Counted from the stretch's first letter, positions 1 through 8,759 are shown. The stretch is 64,000 nt of DNA from Bin87 sp965261195 (GCA_965261195.1 OZ253455.1:2914001-2978000), one strand, 5' to 3'. The notes: generated from the sequence alone by a model not told the origin. Numbers and translations are program-made.

Positions 1-744
1 GTGCTCAATCAGCACCGTCGGGCTGATGGTTCCGCGCGGCATATCGAGACGGTCCTCGGCATAGTTGAAAACGTCGTTCCAGAGGCGCGCTTCCAGGTAG
101 GATTGCAGCTTCGGCAGATAGTAATAGGGGCCGGTGCCGTGGCTCTGCTGCGCCACATGGTTATGGTATACGGTGAGACCAAAATCGAAGAAGCTGCCGG
201 CAACCGGCTCGCCATCCACCAGCAGATGCCGTTCCATCAGGTGCAACCCGCGCGGGCGTACGCACAGGGTCGCGGTCTGTTCGCTCAACTGATACTGCCG
301 CCCGTCGGGAGCCTCGTCGCGGATGGTGCGGCGGTAGGCGTCTCGCACGTTGAGCTGACCATCGAGGGTGGGTAGCCAGGCCGGTGAGTGGGCGTCCTCA
401 AAATCGGTCATATAAACCTGCGCCCCGCAGTTCAGGGCGTTGATGACCATGCGGCGGTTTGACGATGGCCCGGTAATCTCAACGCGGCGGTTAGACAGGT
501 CTGTGGGCGCGGGCGGAACACGCCAGTCGCCCTCGCGGACGCTGCGGGTTTCGACCAGAAAGTCGGGCGTAGCGCCGGCGTCAATCTCGGCCTGCCGCCG
601 GGCTCTGGCCTGTAGCAGACGCCGGCGCGTCGTCTCAAAGTTGCGGTGCAGTTCGGCAACGAATCCCAGGGCGTCATCGGTGACTACCTCTGCGTACTGT
701 GCGGGAACGGGGCCGATGATTTGGACATTGTTGATGTCTGGCAT
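1..744 (-). CDS. aceB: Malate synthase A (N-terminal 248 codons; runs off window edge)
   Basis: Reading the minus strand from the ATG at 744 gives an uninterrupted 248-codon frame to the window edge. It contains the malate synthase A signatures TDFEDAHSP, a central VRPRGLHLMERH stretch, YHNH and the run GPYYYLPKLQSYLEARLWND followed by an RGTI segment. The enzyme condenses glyoxylate and acetyl-CoA to malate in the glyoxylate shunt, in the cytoplasm. The N-terminus (MPDINNVQIIGPVP) is the usual length ahead of the barrel. The catalytic C-terminal half lies outside the window. No isocitrate lyase is visible here. The PEP-carboxykinase-like gene upstream would fit a gluconeogenic setting. Identification rests on direct motif recognition and is firm. 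Confidence 0.93.
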   Translation of the reverse strand, partial: MPDINNVQIIGPVPAQYAEVVTDDALGFVAELHRNFETTRRRLLQARARRQAEIDAGATPDFLVETRSVREGDWRVPPAPTDLSNRRVEITGPSSNRRMVINALNCGAQVYMTDFEDAHSPAWLPTLDGQLNVRDAYRRTIRDEAPDGRQYQLSEQTATLCVRPRGLHLMERHLLVDGEPVAGSFFDFGLTVYHNHVAQQSHGTGPYYYLPKLQSYLEARLWNDVFNYAEDRLDMPRGTISPTVLIEH

Positions 745-851
745 GGCTGACCTACCGATGATTGGTGTTGGAGATGATGGGAATTGAATATGTAGGGCTA
801 ATCGCTACCGGTCGGGTCGACCGGCTCCGGGTCTGATGACGGAACAACGGG

Positions 852-1130
852 TTAGCGGCCGTCGCCGTGGTGATGGACAGCTAACCGCAATAACAGCTCC
901 CGATGATTTGCCGGCATTTGTGCAGAGAGCGTGGATTCCACAGCATAAACCCGCTGGCTGATCCGCTCTTCCACAGCGCCAATTTTCTGATCAAGTCGCC
1001 CAATCTCGCCGCGGAACAGCTCCGTCAATACTGCCCGGTTGGCTCGGGCATCGGAGCGCAGATAGCAGCCAAGACCTGCCATGGTGACAAAGAAAACGAC
1101 CGCGCTGACTAGGAGTTCAATTTGCTCCAT
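852..1130 (-). CDS. Small single-pass membrane protein with coiled-coil tail
   Basis: A 92-residue protein that starts MEQIELL. One hydrophobic segment (about residues 6-24, LLVSAVVFFVTMAGLGCYL) is followed by a charged helical region (EIGRLDQKIGAVEERISQ) that could form a coiled coil. The C-terminus reads NHRELLLRLAVHHHGDGR. It lies 45 bp downstream of the PEP-carboxykinase-like gene on the same strand, so the two may be co-transcribed. The tail resembles that of the small membrane protein at 21372-21602, which suggests a small paralogous family. The start is chosen just before the membrane segment; the frame stays open further upstream, inside the preceding gene. Function is unknown. Confidence 0.5.
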   Translation of the reverse strand: MEQIELLVSAVVFFVTMAGLGCYLRSDARANRAVLTELFRGEIGRLDQKIGAVEERISQRVYAVESTLSAQMPANHRELLLRLAVHHHGDGR

Positions 1131-1174
1131 CGGTAGCTGGCCCGCAAACTGGTCTAAACCGATAACTGTGGAGT

Positions 1175-3472
1175 CTACCCGGCCCGCAGGCCCAGCGTGG
1201 CGAGGCGCTGCCCGGCGTCGGCGCTGAGGGACAAACCCATTCCGACCCCATCCCGATACTTGCGTTGCAGCTCCCGCAGCTGGTACTCCACCGGGCGCAT
1301 ACCCTGGCTGCGGTGGCGCGAAACCTCGGCCAGCGTCCCGTAAGCCTGGTCCAGCGACCAGTAGAAGGACAAAATCCAGGACAATTCGCGCTCTTCGGTT
1401 GGGGCCGGGATGTCGGTGATGTCCAGGATGGTGTTCACCACCTTGGTGTAGCGCAGAATGCCCGCCTTGTCCTGCTGGTCGCGGCCGTAGTAGCGGCGGC
1501 GCATCAATTCCACCATGCGCTCGGTGTAGTTGGCCTCGCCGTAAATGTTTACCGGCAGCCATTTCTCGCGCAGGTCCACCACCTCGTTGCCGTCGCGACC
1601 CATGATGGCAACGGCCACTTCCGACCGCAGGGCGCTGTCGTACTCAAACTTCACCGCGTTACGGAGGAGCGCTTCCTGCAACATCATCGTAAGTTCGCGG
1701 GGGATTTTCAGATAGCGCGAGCCGGCCGCTTCGTCGTTGGTATCGGCGCCCACACCGCCGGTGTTGAAGGCGTAATACTCCTGCGGCATACCGCCCCAGA
1801 CCAGTTGCTGAAGCACGTGATACAGCAGGTTGGCGTTCTCGTCCTCCAGCCCGATGATGAACGGGTCTGAGAAATATTCCACGTAGGGCCGGCCGATGGC
1901 GCCGATGGCCGCGCCCATTTGCACGGCCTCGCCGTACATCAACACCCGAATATACTGCTCCAGGCTGAGCCGGCGCAGCGGCGGAATCACGGTGTTCTGC
2001 CGCATTACCTCTTGCCAGAATACCCGGTCGGTGTTCTCCATGGGAACGTGAACCGAGTCGGTCAGCTGCCCGTCCGTAATCGTGCTGATCAGATCGCGCG
2101 CACCTTTGCGTGCCAGCAACCCCCGGCGGGAGAGAATCATCCGCATATTGCGAACCGGATTCTCCATGTAGTTGGGTTCCTGGCTGTCGACGTGGACGGG
2201 TACGTTCTCCAGCGTTTCATCGGCGGTGGTGATACCGGGAGCGCCCCGCAGGGTGTCGAAGGTGATGGGATCGTCTTCCCTGGTCAAACCAAAGGGCACG
2301 GCGTAGAAGTTGTTTTCGGTGCCGTCAATGGCGTGAGAGATTTGCGCCCGCCGCCCGCCGCGCGCGCTGGTAACCGGAGTGTCCAGCGGTTGCAGCAGCA
2401 CGATGTCGTCGTTCATGGGATAGACCCCTTCGTCGGGGTCATTGGGCAGGTTCAGGATGCCGGCCAGTTCGCTGTTGGCCAATTCCACCATGATGGTCAG
2501 CGTGCTCTTGCCGTGCAGCGAGGGCCCCACCGTGATGAGGGCGGTATTCGCCGTTGCGCCGTCCAGGTTGCGCACCCGCGCCATGCTGAGCGCCGCCTGC
2601 ACCGCCAGCCCGTTCTTCTCCTTCACCTGGTGCATTGCGATCGACAGCGGCCCCATCTTGTGCTCGCCCACGTAGTCGAAGCCGAAGTGCAGCGACAGCC
2701 CACGGGTTGGAGCCTTGAAAACCAGCTGCGTAATGCCCGCGTCGCGCAATTGCGTCTTGATCCCGTCATCCAGATCCAGGTCGTCCATCCAGTGTGGCAC
2801 TGATACTTCCAGAATGTCCGGCGACCCCTGCCACTGATCTTGCGGCAGGTCGAACGTCAATCGTCGCCACATATATGGAGCTTGCAGGTAGCGGGTGCCA
2901 AACAGGAGTTGCCGCGCGTGATACGAACGGCCGGGCGCGTCGCAAATCTGGCGGTCGGTCTGGATGATGCCTTCGCCACTGGCGAATTGCGCCTCCATTT
3001 TGGCGATTACCTTTTCGAATACGCCTACGAACAGGAGCTGATTGTCCTCGGAGAATGCCAGAGCGTCGCGGTTGCGAGTGAACCCTTCCACAAAATATTG
3101 GGTGAGATCGGGGCGGCGCACGACGCCCAGCTGACTGAAAAAGGCCAGGCCGCCGTTGTCCAGACGAAACACGGTTTCCGGCCAAACCTTGGTGGAGGCA
3201 CGGCCGGCGGCGTTGGCCACCGCGGCCTCGCTTTCCAGCGCTGCAGCCTCGCTCCGCAGCTCCGACTGGCGAGCCTCCGGCAAGTCCTGGAAGATGGGCA
3301 TATTTCCGACCAGCCATTCTTCCGGTGGGTTGTACAGACGGCTGTCGGTGCGCTGACCCTGACGCGCTACCGCGCAGAGGCGAGTCAGCACGGCTTCAAA
3401 CTCGGGTACTATCTCCGGTCCGGCCAACGGCGACTTGCCATCGGGCTGGTCGGTAGGGTTGGAGGTGGTCAA
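1175..3472 (-). CDS. Divergent ATP-type phosphoenolpyruvate carboxykinase-like protein
   Basis: A 765-residue protein. Its central part carries a P-loop GPSLHGKST (residues 316-324) followed by NDDIV (354-358). Their spacing and context resemble the kinase-1a and kinase-2 (metal-binding DD) motifs of ATP-dependent PEP carboxykinase. Downstream, a TTADETLENVPVHVD block and MENPVRNMRM look like the ENV and TENTR regions of that family. It is much longer than the usual ~530 residues, with about 230 extra N-terminal residues, and the P-loop is not the textbook GLSGTGKTT. The role inferred is oxaloacetate/PEP interconversion, or another nucleotide-dependent reaction on the same fold. Neighbouring malate synthase supports a gluconeogenic role. 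The call is by motif only. Confidence 0.55.
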   Translation of the reverse strand: MTTSNPTDQPDGKSPLAGPEIVPEFEAVLTRLCAVARQGQRTDSRLYNPPEEWLVGNMPIFQDLPEARQSELRSEAAALESEAAVANAAGRASTKVWPETVFRLDNGGLAFFSQLGVVRRPDLTQYFVEGFTRNRDALAFSEDNQLLFVGVFEKVIAKMEAQFASGEGIIQTDRQICDAPGRSYHARQLLFGTRYLQAPYMWRRLTFDLPQDQWQGSPDILEVSVPHWMDDLDLDDGIKTQLRDAGITQLVFKAPTRGLSLHFGFDYVGEHKMGPLSIAMHQVKEKNGLAVQAALSMARVRNLDGATANTALITVGPSLHGKSTLTIMVELANSELAGILNLPNDPDEGVYPMNDDIVLLQPLDTPVTSARGGRRAQISHAIDGTENNFYAVPFGLTREDDPITFDTLRGAPGITTADETLENVPVHVDSQEPNYMENPVRNMRMILSRRGLLARKGARDLISTITDGQLTDSVHVPMENTDRVFWQEVMRQNTVIPPLRRLSLEQYIRVLMYGEAVQMGAAIGAIGRPYVEYFSDPFIIGLEDENANLLYHVLQQLVWGGMPQEYYAFNTGGVGADTNDEAAGSRYLKIPRELTMMLQEALLRNAVKFEYDSALRSEVAVAIMGRDGNEVVDLREKWLPVNIYGEANYTERMVELMRRRYYGRDQQDKAGILRYTKVVNTILDITDIPAPTEERELSWILSFYWSLDQAYGTLAEVSRHRSQGMRPVEYQLRELQRKYRDGVGMGLSLSADAGQRLATLGLRAG

Positions 3473-3869
3473 GATTGCTCTCCCTGTGCGTAGGTTAGCG
3501 AGCGGCGGCGGTTCGGCGACGGCGACCGGTATGCCGAGCCGTTGATCGTTGCCGATGGAGTCGGAAAGGGTAGAGTGGCCTTTTCGTTACGCTAACCTTG
3601 CGGTAACGGCTCGGGGGGCGCCGCAAAACCTGCCTGGTTCAAGTGTACGCGATGCCGAAGTATGTAAGCAGAAACACTGCCTGATAATGCTACCCCGAAC
3701 CGCCCAATGTGTCAAAGCCGTACCGCGAAAATCCACCACATTTGTCCGCCCGACGGTCACGGGGAGAACCGCCGGAGAAACGCACCGACGCGGCAGATTT
3801 TTCGCCCCCGCAGTCCCCTCTCCTCAGTTCTCCTCGGTGCCCGCGCCAGGGGGAGGTTTGGTCCCTGGG
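3473..3869. other. Intergenic region, no gene seen
   Basis: About 400 bp lie between the start of the PEP-carboxykinase-like gene and the end of the CoA-transferase gene, both on the minus strand. Open frames here have no recognisable protein features and look like extensions of shadows. It probably holds the promoter of the gene ending at 1175, but I could not pick a convincing -35/-10 pair. The end near 3815-3865 is a loose match to the CCTCTCC-type repeats seen elsewhere. Confidence 0.4.
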
Positions 3870-5162
3870 TCAGTAAATCACTCCCGATTCCTCCAGCCGG
3901 GTGATTTCGGCGGCCGGCATACCCAGCAACTCACCGAACACATAGGCGTTGTCCTCTCCGATGTTGCTGTACTTGCCAAAGTCGATGGGCGTGCCCGACA
4001 TTCGGGCCGGGATCGACCACGACACACTTTCGCCTTCCACCCACTCGGTAGCTTTGACGCCGCGTTCCGCTTCCCAGTACCGCGTGTCCTGGTAAAACCC
4101 TCTGGATTGCAGGTGCGCACTGTCGTGCAGATCCCGCCCCTGGGACACCAGGCCCGCCGGCACGCCGGCAGCCTGCAGGGAGTGCATGAGCGCCCCGGCA
4201 TCCTGCGCCTGTGTCCAATCCCCGATGGCGGCGTCCAGGGCGGCCTCATTGCGGCGGCGGCCAATCCGAGTTTCGTATTCCGGAGCCGCTGCCCAGGAGG
4301 GGTCGCCCATCGCGGCGCGCAGACGCAGCCACTGCTCATCGTTGGCGGCGGAGATGGCGATGTAGCGGTCATCATTGGACTCAGTATTGGACTCAGTATT
4401 GGACTCAGGGACGGGGGCGCAGGGATACACACCGTGGGGTACGGCGTAGGCGTCCCGGTTGCCCCGACGCTGCGGCCCCCGTCCGTTCAGTTGATAGTCC
4501 AGCAATGCCGGCCCGCAGGTTGCCACGCCTGACTTGAAGATGGACGATTCCATCGTCGCCGTTTTGCCGGTGAGACGCCGCCGCATCAGCGCGGCAATGA
4601 TGGCCGCCGGCTGGAACACGCCGGTGTGGTAGTCGGAGTATGACGTGTTAACCACTCCCGGCGGCTCATCGGGTTCGCCGGTCATCAGCGACACGCCGGA
4701 CAGGTGCTGCACCAGAATCCCGAAGGACTTGTAGGTGTAGTACGGCCCGTGCCCGCCCAGCCCGGTCTGCCACATTATGACGGAATCGGGGCGTTGCTGC
4801 CGGATGGCCGGGAAGTCAATGCCCCACCTATCCAGGATGTTGCGCCGGAAGTTGGTCATAAATACATCGCTGATGCCGACCATTTTGAGCATCAGGTCGC
4901 GACCCTCCGGGGTGCGGACGTCCAGCGTTATGCGTCGTTTGCCGCGCTGATACTCCGGTTGGCCGGCGCCCCGCGACCAGGCCGGGATGAAGGCCATTTC
5001 ATCCAGCACCTTGTTCGTCTCCACCTTGATGACCTCGGCGCCCAGCGAGCCCAGGATGCGCCCGGTCAGCGGCAGCGCCACGTAGGGGCCAAACTCCACG
5101 ACACGAATGCCCGTCAGTGCGGATGGTCTGGCGTTGGGTGTGGCGGTAAGCGAGTCGGTCAT
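3870..5162 (-). CDS. CaiB/BaiF (type III) CoA-transferase family protein
   Basis: A 430-residue protein that opens with GIRVVEFGPYVALPLTG and LGAEVIKVE, the classical N-terminus of the formyl-CoA transferase/CaiB family, which moves CoA between carboxylic acids. The SDYHTG segment lies where the catalytic aspartate sits in the family, so the enzyme is probably active. The substrate cannot be read from the sequence. An insertion rich in NTES repeats, made by a 12-bp tandem repeat, sits in a loop in the middle. The ATG overlaps the stop of the upstream Uma2 gene (ATGA), which implies translational coupling to the nuclease array. That is an odd partnership and may only reflect array expansion in front of a metabolic gene. 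Confidence 0.88.
   Translation of the reverse strand: MTDSLTATPNARPSALTGIRVVEFGPYVALPLTGRILGSLGAEVIKVETNKVLDEMAFIPAWSRGAGQPEYQRGKRRITLDVRTPEGRDLMLKMVGISDVFMTNFRRNILDRWGIDFPAIRQQRPDSVIMWQTGLGGHGPYYTYKSFGILVQHLSGVSLMTGEPDEPPGVVNTSYSDYHTGVFQPAAIIAALMRRRLTGKTATMESSIFKSGVATCGPALLDYQLNGRGPQRRGNRDAYAVPHGVYPCAPVPESNTESNTESNDDRYIAISAANDEQWLRLRAAMGDPSWAAAPEYETRIGRRRNEAALDAAIGDWTQAQDAGALMHSLQAAGVPAGLVSQGRDLHDSAHLQSRGFYQDTRYWEAERGVKATEWVEGESVSWSIPARMSGTPIDFGKYSNIGEDNAYVFGELLGMPAAEITRLEESGVIY
4372..4407. repeat. 12-bp tandem repeat inside the CoA-transferase gene
   Basis: The unit TCAGTATTGGAC occurs twice in full, at 4381-4392 and 4393-4404, flanked by partial copies on both sides. It encodes the in-frame NTES repeats of the CoA-transferase. 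Copy number changes would keep the frame and only change a loop length. Confidence 0.85.
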
Positions 5163-5854
5163 GCCGGTTGCTCCTCGGTGTAGCGGTCAAAAATCAGGCG
5201 GCGCACCGCAAAGGTGAAGCCGGGCAGCACGTCCTCGCCGGACAGCGATTCGGGGTCTTCCAGTATCTCCGGAGCGTCCTGCCCGGCGCGATAAACGTAG
5301 GCGCGGCGGTTGCGCGGGTCAATGCCCCAGCCGAGGCTGGCGCCGCCGTCCATCCATTCCTGCATCTTGGCAAGGAACGGCGGCAGGCGGTCGGTGCGGG
5401 AGCGGACTTCCACCACGAAGTCGGGCGCGCCGTTGATGGCGCCCCGCCGCTCTGGCTCGGTCCGGTTGTCAAACCGTTCCTGGGTTAGCCAGGCAGCGTC
5501 AGGAATATATTCCGCTCCACTGGCCAGCCGGAACAAGACGGTTGGCGGATAGTTCTGGCCGCCGTTTTCATCTGTCCAGCTAAATAGCATACCGTTGACG
5601 GCATTTTCACCAAAACTACTGTCAGACCCGGTGGGCGGCATTATGATTAGCTCTCCATTGGCAGAGTATTCAAACTGGTAAGGCTCGTTATCGGTGGAGA
5701 GTTGGCAGAGCCGCTCGCCGAAATCGGGGGCGCTGCCGTCCACGCCCAGCGCGGCCAGATTCAGCCGCAGCTCACCCACCAACGAGAATCCGAAACTTGG
5801 CTGGCCGTCAGACACATCAGCGGCTGTCATCGGTTCCGGTTTTGTCGTAACCAT
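5159..5854 (-). CDS. Uma2 family endonuclease, array copy A
   Basis: A 231-residue protein of the Uma2 (DUF820) family, which has a PD-(D/E)xK nuclease fold. Visible are PDAAW (D119), PDFVVEVRS (E149), a conserved lysine (K163), then WGIDPRNRRAYVYR. The start at 5854 is set by GGGAGG six bases upstream; the frame stays open upstream only because it reads through the end of copy B in another phase. Its middle segment (YPPTVLFRLASGAEY) matches copy B and differs from copies C-E. It is the last array member and its stop overlaps the CoA-transferase start. The family is very abundant in some bacteria and its substrates are poorly known. Confidence 0.85.
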   Translation of the reverse strand: MVTTKPEPMTAADVSDGQPSFGFSLVGELRLNLAALGVDGSAPDFGERLCQLSTDNEPYQFEYSANGELIIMPPTGSDSSFGENAVNGMLFSWTDENGGQNYPPTVLFRLASGAEYIPDAAWLTQERFDNRTEPERRGAINGAPDFVVEVRSRTDRLPPFLAKMQEWMDGGASLGWGIDPRNRRAYVYRAGQDAPEILEDPESLSGEDVLPGFTFAVRRLIFDRYTEEQPA

Positions 5855-5885
5855 TGCTATCCTCCCGTATACGGTAACGAACCGG

Positions 5886-6581
5886 TCATGCCGGTTGCTC
5901 CTCGGTGTAGCGGTCAAAAATCAGGCGGCGCACCGCAAATGTGAAACCGGGCAGCACGTCCTCGCCGGACAGCGATTCGGGGTCTTCCAGTATCTCTGGA
6001 GCGTCCTGCCCGGCGCGATAAACGTAGGCGCGGCGGTTGCGCGGGTCAATGCCCCAGCCGAGGCTGGCGCCGCCGTCCAGCCATTCCTGCATCTTGGCAA
6101 GGAACGGCGGCAGGCGGTCGGTGCGGGAGCGGACTTCCACGACGAAGTCGGGCGCGCCGTTGATGGCGCTCCGCCGCTCTGGCTCGGTCCGGTTGTCAAA
6201 CCGTTCCTGGGTTATCCAGGCAGCGTCAGGAATATATTCCGCTCCACTGGCCAGCCGGAACAAGACGGTTGGCGGATAGTTCTGGCCGCCGTTTTCATCT
6301 GTCCAGCTAAATAGCGTACCGCTGACGGCATTTTCGCCAAAACTACTGTCAGACCCGGTGGGCGGCATTATGATTAGCTCTCCATTGGCAGAGTATTCAA
6401 ACTGGTAAGGTTCGTTATCGGTGGACAGTTGGCAGAGCCGTTCGCCGAAATCGGGGGCGCTGCCGTCCACGCCCAGCGCGGCCAGATTCAGCCGCAGCTC
6501 ACCCACCAACGGGAATCCGAAACTTGGCTGGCCGTCAGACACGCCAGCGGTTGTCGTCGGTTCCGGTTTTGTCGTAACCAT
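5886..6581 (-). CDS. Uma2 family endonuclease, array copy B
   Basis: A 231-residue Uma2 protein nearly identical to copy A over most of its length, with the same nuclease residues (PDAAW, PDFVVEV, K in FLAKMQEW). It differs at scattered positions such as ITQERF in place of LTQERF and AVSGTLF in place of AVNGMLF. A GGGAGG motif precedes the ATG. The 31-bp spacer to copy A is repeated almost exactly between the other array members. This pair appears to be the most recent duplication, or is kept alike by gene conversion. Confidence 0.85.
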   Translation of the reverse strand: MVTTKPEPTTTAGVSDGQPSFGFPLVGELRLNLAALGVDGSAPDFGERLCQLSTDNEPYQFEYSANGELIIMPPTGSDSSFGENAVSGTLFSWTDENGGQNYPPTVLFRLASGAEYIPDAAWITQERFDNRTEPERRSAINGAPDFVVEVRSRTDRLPPFLAKMQEWLDGGASLGWGIDPRNRRAYVYRAGQDAPEILEDPESLSGEDVLPGFTFAVRRLIFDRYTEEQPA

Positions 6582-6612
6582 TGCTATCCTCCCCTATCCG
6601 GTGACGAACCGG

Positions 6613-7308
6613 TCAGGCCGGTTGCTCCTCGGTGTAGCGGTCAAAAATCAGGCGGCGCACCGCAAAGGTGAAGCCGGGCAGCACGTCCTCGCCGGACAGC
6701 GATTCGGGGTCTTCCAGTAACTCCGGAGCATCCTGCCCGGCGCGATAAACGTAGGTGCGGCGGTTGCGCGGGTCAATGCCCCAGCCGAGGCTGGCGCCGC
6801 CGTCCAGCCATTCCTGCATCTTGGCAAGGAACGGAGGCAGGCGGTCGGTGCGGGAGCGGACTTCCACCACGAAATCGGGCGCGCCGTTGATGGCGCCCCG
6901 CCGCTCGGTCGCAGTCAGGTTATCGTAGCGTTCCTGGGTAATCCAGGCCGCGTCGGGTATCCGCTGCGCTCCGCTGGGCAGGCGAAAGCCGACGGTTGAC
7001 CCGTAGCTGCTGCCGTCGTTATCACGACGCCAGACATACAGTTCACCTGTTGCTTCCGTTTCGTCCTTGCTGCTTTCGGAGCCAGGGGGCGCCATTACGA
7101 TGAGTTCTCCTTGGGCAGAGTATTCAAACTGGTAAGGTTCATTATCGGTGGACAGTTGGCAGAGCCGCTCGCCGAAATCGGGGGCGCTGCTGTCCACGCC
7201 GAGCGCGGCTAGATTCAGCCGCAGCTCACCCACCAACGGGAATCCGAAACTTGGCTGGCCGTCAGACACATCAGCGGCTATCGTCGGTTCCGGTTTTGTC
7301 GTAACCAT
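6613..7308 (-). CDS. Uma2 family endonuclease, array copy C
   Basis: A 231-residue Uma2 protein. The N-terminal ~60 and C-terminal ~85 residues are almost the same as in copies A and B. The middle (APPGSESSKDETE, then SYGSTVGFRLPSGAQRIPDAAW) is of the second type shared with D and E. GDGS-like variation is seen near residue 40, where this copy has GVDSS for GVDGS. The start at 7308 is again set by GGGAGG. This is a mosaic member: conserved ends with an exchanged core. Confidence 0.85.
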   Translation of the reverse strand: MVTTKPEPTIAADVSDGQPSFGFPLVGELRLNLAALGVDSSAPDFGERLCQLSTDNEPYQFEYSAQGELIVMAPPGSESSKDETEATGELYVWRRDNDGSSYGSTVGFRLPSGAQRIPDAAWITQERYDNLTATERRGAINGAPDFVVEVRSRTDRLPPFLAKMQEWLDGGASLGWGIDPRNRRTYVYRAGQDAPELLEDPESLSGEDVLPGFTFAVRRLIFDRYTEEQPA

Positions 7309-7339
7309 TGCTATCCTCCCGTATACGGTAACGAACCGG

Positions 7340-8035
7340 TCAGGCCGGTTGCTCCTCGGTGTAGCGGTCAAAAATCAGGCGGCGCACCTCAAATGTGAAA
7401 CTTGGCAGCACGTCCTCGCCGGACAGCGATTCGGGGTCTTCCAGTATCTCCTGAGCGTCCTGCCCGGCGCGATAAACGTAGGCGCGGCGGTTGCGCGGGT
7501 CAATGCCCCAGCCCAGGCGAGCGCCCCCGTCCAGCCATTCCTGCATCTTGGCGAGGAACGGAGGCAGGCGGTCGGTGCGGGAGCGGACTTCCACGACGAA
7601 ATCGGGCGCGCCGTTGATGGCGCCCCGCCGCTCGGACGCAGTCAGGTTATCGTAGCGTTCCTGGGTAATCCAGGCCGCGTCCGGGATCCGCTGCGCTCCG
7701 CTGGGAAGGCTGAAGCCGACGGTTGAGCCGTAGCTGCTGCCGTCGTTATCACGACGCCAGATAGTCAGGTCAACACTTACCTCCGTTTCGTCCTTGCTGC
7801 TTTCGGAGCCGGGGGGCGCCATTATGATTAGCTCTCCATTGGCAGAGTATTCAAACTGGTAAGGTTCGTTATCGGTAGAGAGTTGGCAGAGCCGCTCGCC
7901 GAAATCGGGCGCGCTGCCGTCCACGCCGAGCGCGGCCAGATTCAGCCGCAGCTCACCCACCAACGGGAATCCGAAACTTGGCTGGCCGTCAGACACATCA
8001 GCGGCTATCGTCGGTTCCGGTTTTGTCGTAACCAT
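7340..8035 (-). CDS. Uma2 family endonuclease, array copy D
   Basis: A 231-residue Uma2 protein with the second core type (VSVDLTIWRRDNDG, SYGSTVGFSLPSGAQ) but with the GELIIM and SANGEL flanks found in copies A and B. This puts a recombination joint near residue 70. The nuclease residues PDAAW, PDFVVEV and the following lysine are intact. The C-terminus has DVLPSFTFEVRR in place of DVLPGFTFAVRR. The start at 8035 follows GGGAGG. Confidence 0.85.
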   Translation of the reverse strand: MVTTKPEPTIAADVSDGQPSFGFPLVGELRLNLAALGVDGSAPDFGERLCQLSTDNEPYQFEYSANGELIIMAPPGSESSKDETEVSVDLTIWRRDNDGSSYGSTVGFSLPSGAQRIPDAAWITQERYDNLTASERRGAINGAPDFVVEVRSRTDRLPPFLAKMQEWLDGGARLGWGIDPRNRRAYVYRAGQDAQEILEDPESLSGEDVLPSFTFEVRRLIFDRYTEEQPA

Positions 8036-8066
8036 TGCTATCCTCCCGTATACGGTAACGAACCGG

Positions 8067-8759
8067 TCAGGCCGGTTGCTCCTCGGTGTAGCGGTCAAAA
8101 ATCAGGCGGTGCACCTCAAATGTGAAACCGGGCAGCACGTCCTCGCCGGACAGCGATTCGGGGTCTTCCAGTATCTCCGGAGCATCCTGCCCGGCGCGAT
8201 AAACGTAGGCGCGGCGGTTGCGCGGGTCGATGCCCCAGCCGAGGCTGGCGCCGCCGTCCATCCATTCCTGCATCTTGGCAAGGAACGGAGGCAGGCGGTC
8301 GGTGCGGGAACGGACTTCCACCACGAAGTCGGGTGCGCCGTTGATGGCGCCCCGCCGCTCGGACGCAGTCAGGTTATCGTAGCGTTCCTGGGTAATCCAG
8401 GCCGCGTCGGGTATCCGCTGCGCTCCGCTGGGCAGGCGAAAGCCGACGGTTGACCCGTAGCTGCTGCCGCCGTTATCACGACGCCAGATAGTCAGGTCAA
8501 CACTTACCTCCGTTTCGTCCTTGCTGCTTTCGGAGCCGGGGGGCGCCATTATGATTAGTTCTCCTTGGGCAGAGTATTCAAACTGGTAAGGTTCGTTATC
8601 GGTGGACAGTTGGCAGAGCCGCTCGCCGAAATCGGGGGCGCTGCCGTCCACGCCCAGCGCGGCCAGATTCAGCCGTAGCTCACCCACCAACGGGAATCCG
8701 GTTGCAAATTCCTCCGCCGGATTGTCGGAGACCATCGGCTCCGGTTTGACTGTAGCCAT
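8067..8759 (-). CDS. Uma2 family endonuclease, array copy E (first of the array)
   Basis: A 230-residue Uma2 protein and the 5'-most member of the array. Its N-terminus (MATVKPEPMVSDNPAEEFATGFPLV) differs from the others, which share MVTTKPEP. From GELRLNLAALGVDG onward it joins the common sequence, with the second core type. GGGAGG precedes the ATG at 8759. The frame remains open far upstream through the neighbouring CoA-transferase gene, but that extension is a shadow. It may be the founder copy, since only its leader is distinct. Nuclease motif residues are intact. Confidence 0.84.
   Translation of the reverse strand: MATVKPEPMVSDNPAEEFATGFPLVGELRLNLAALGVDGSAPDFGERLCQLSTDNEPYQFEYSAQGELIIMAPPGSESSKDETEVSVDLTIWRRDNGGSSYGSTVGFRLPSGAQRIPDAAWITQERYDNLTASERRGAINGAPDFVVEVRSRTDRLPPFLAKMQEWMDGGASLGWGIDPRNRRAYVYRAGQDAPEILEDPESLSGEDVLPGFTFEVHRLIFDRYTEEQPA

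Larger units (their letters stand above)
5159..8759 (-). repeat. Five-copy tandem gene array with repeated 31-bp spacers
   Basis: Five Uma2 genes of 693-696 bp follow each other head to tail. The four spacers are 31 bp each and almost identical, and each includes the ribosome binding site and an AACCGG/CCGGTT inverted pair. The repeat unit is thus about 727 bp. Core sequences fall into two types (A, B versus C, D, E) while the ends are homogenised. Confidence 0.9.

Noticed and set aside
3549..4532. Long plus-strand open frame opposite the CoA-transferase gene
   Set aside because: It lies antisense to a gene with clear family motifs, has no ribosome site, and shows the skewed composition of a shadow frame.
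5159..8759. Uma2 array considered as an assembly artefact
   Set aside because: The copies differ at many positions in a mosaic manner, so simple assembly duplication does not explain them, although read support was not available.
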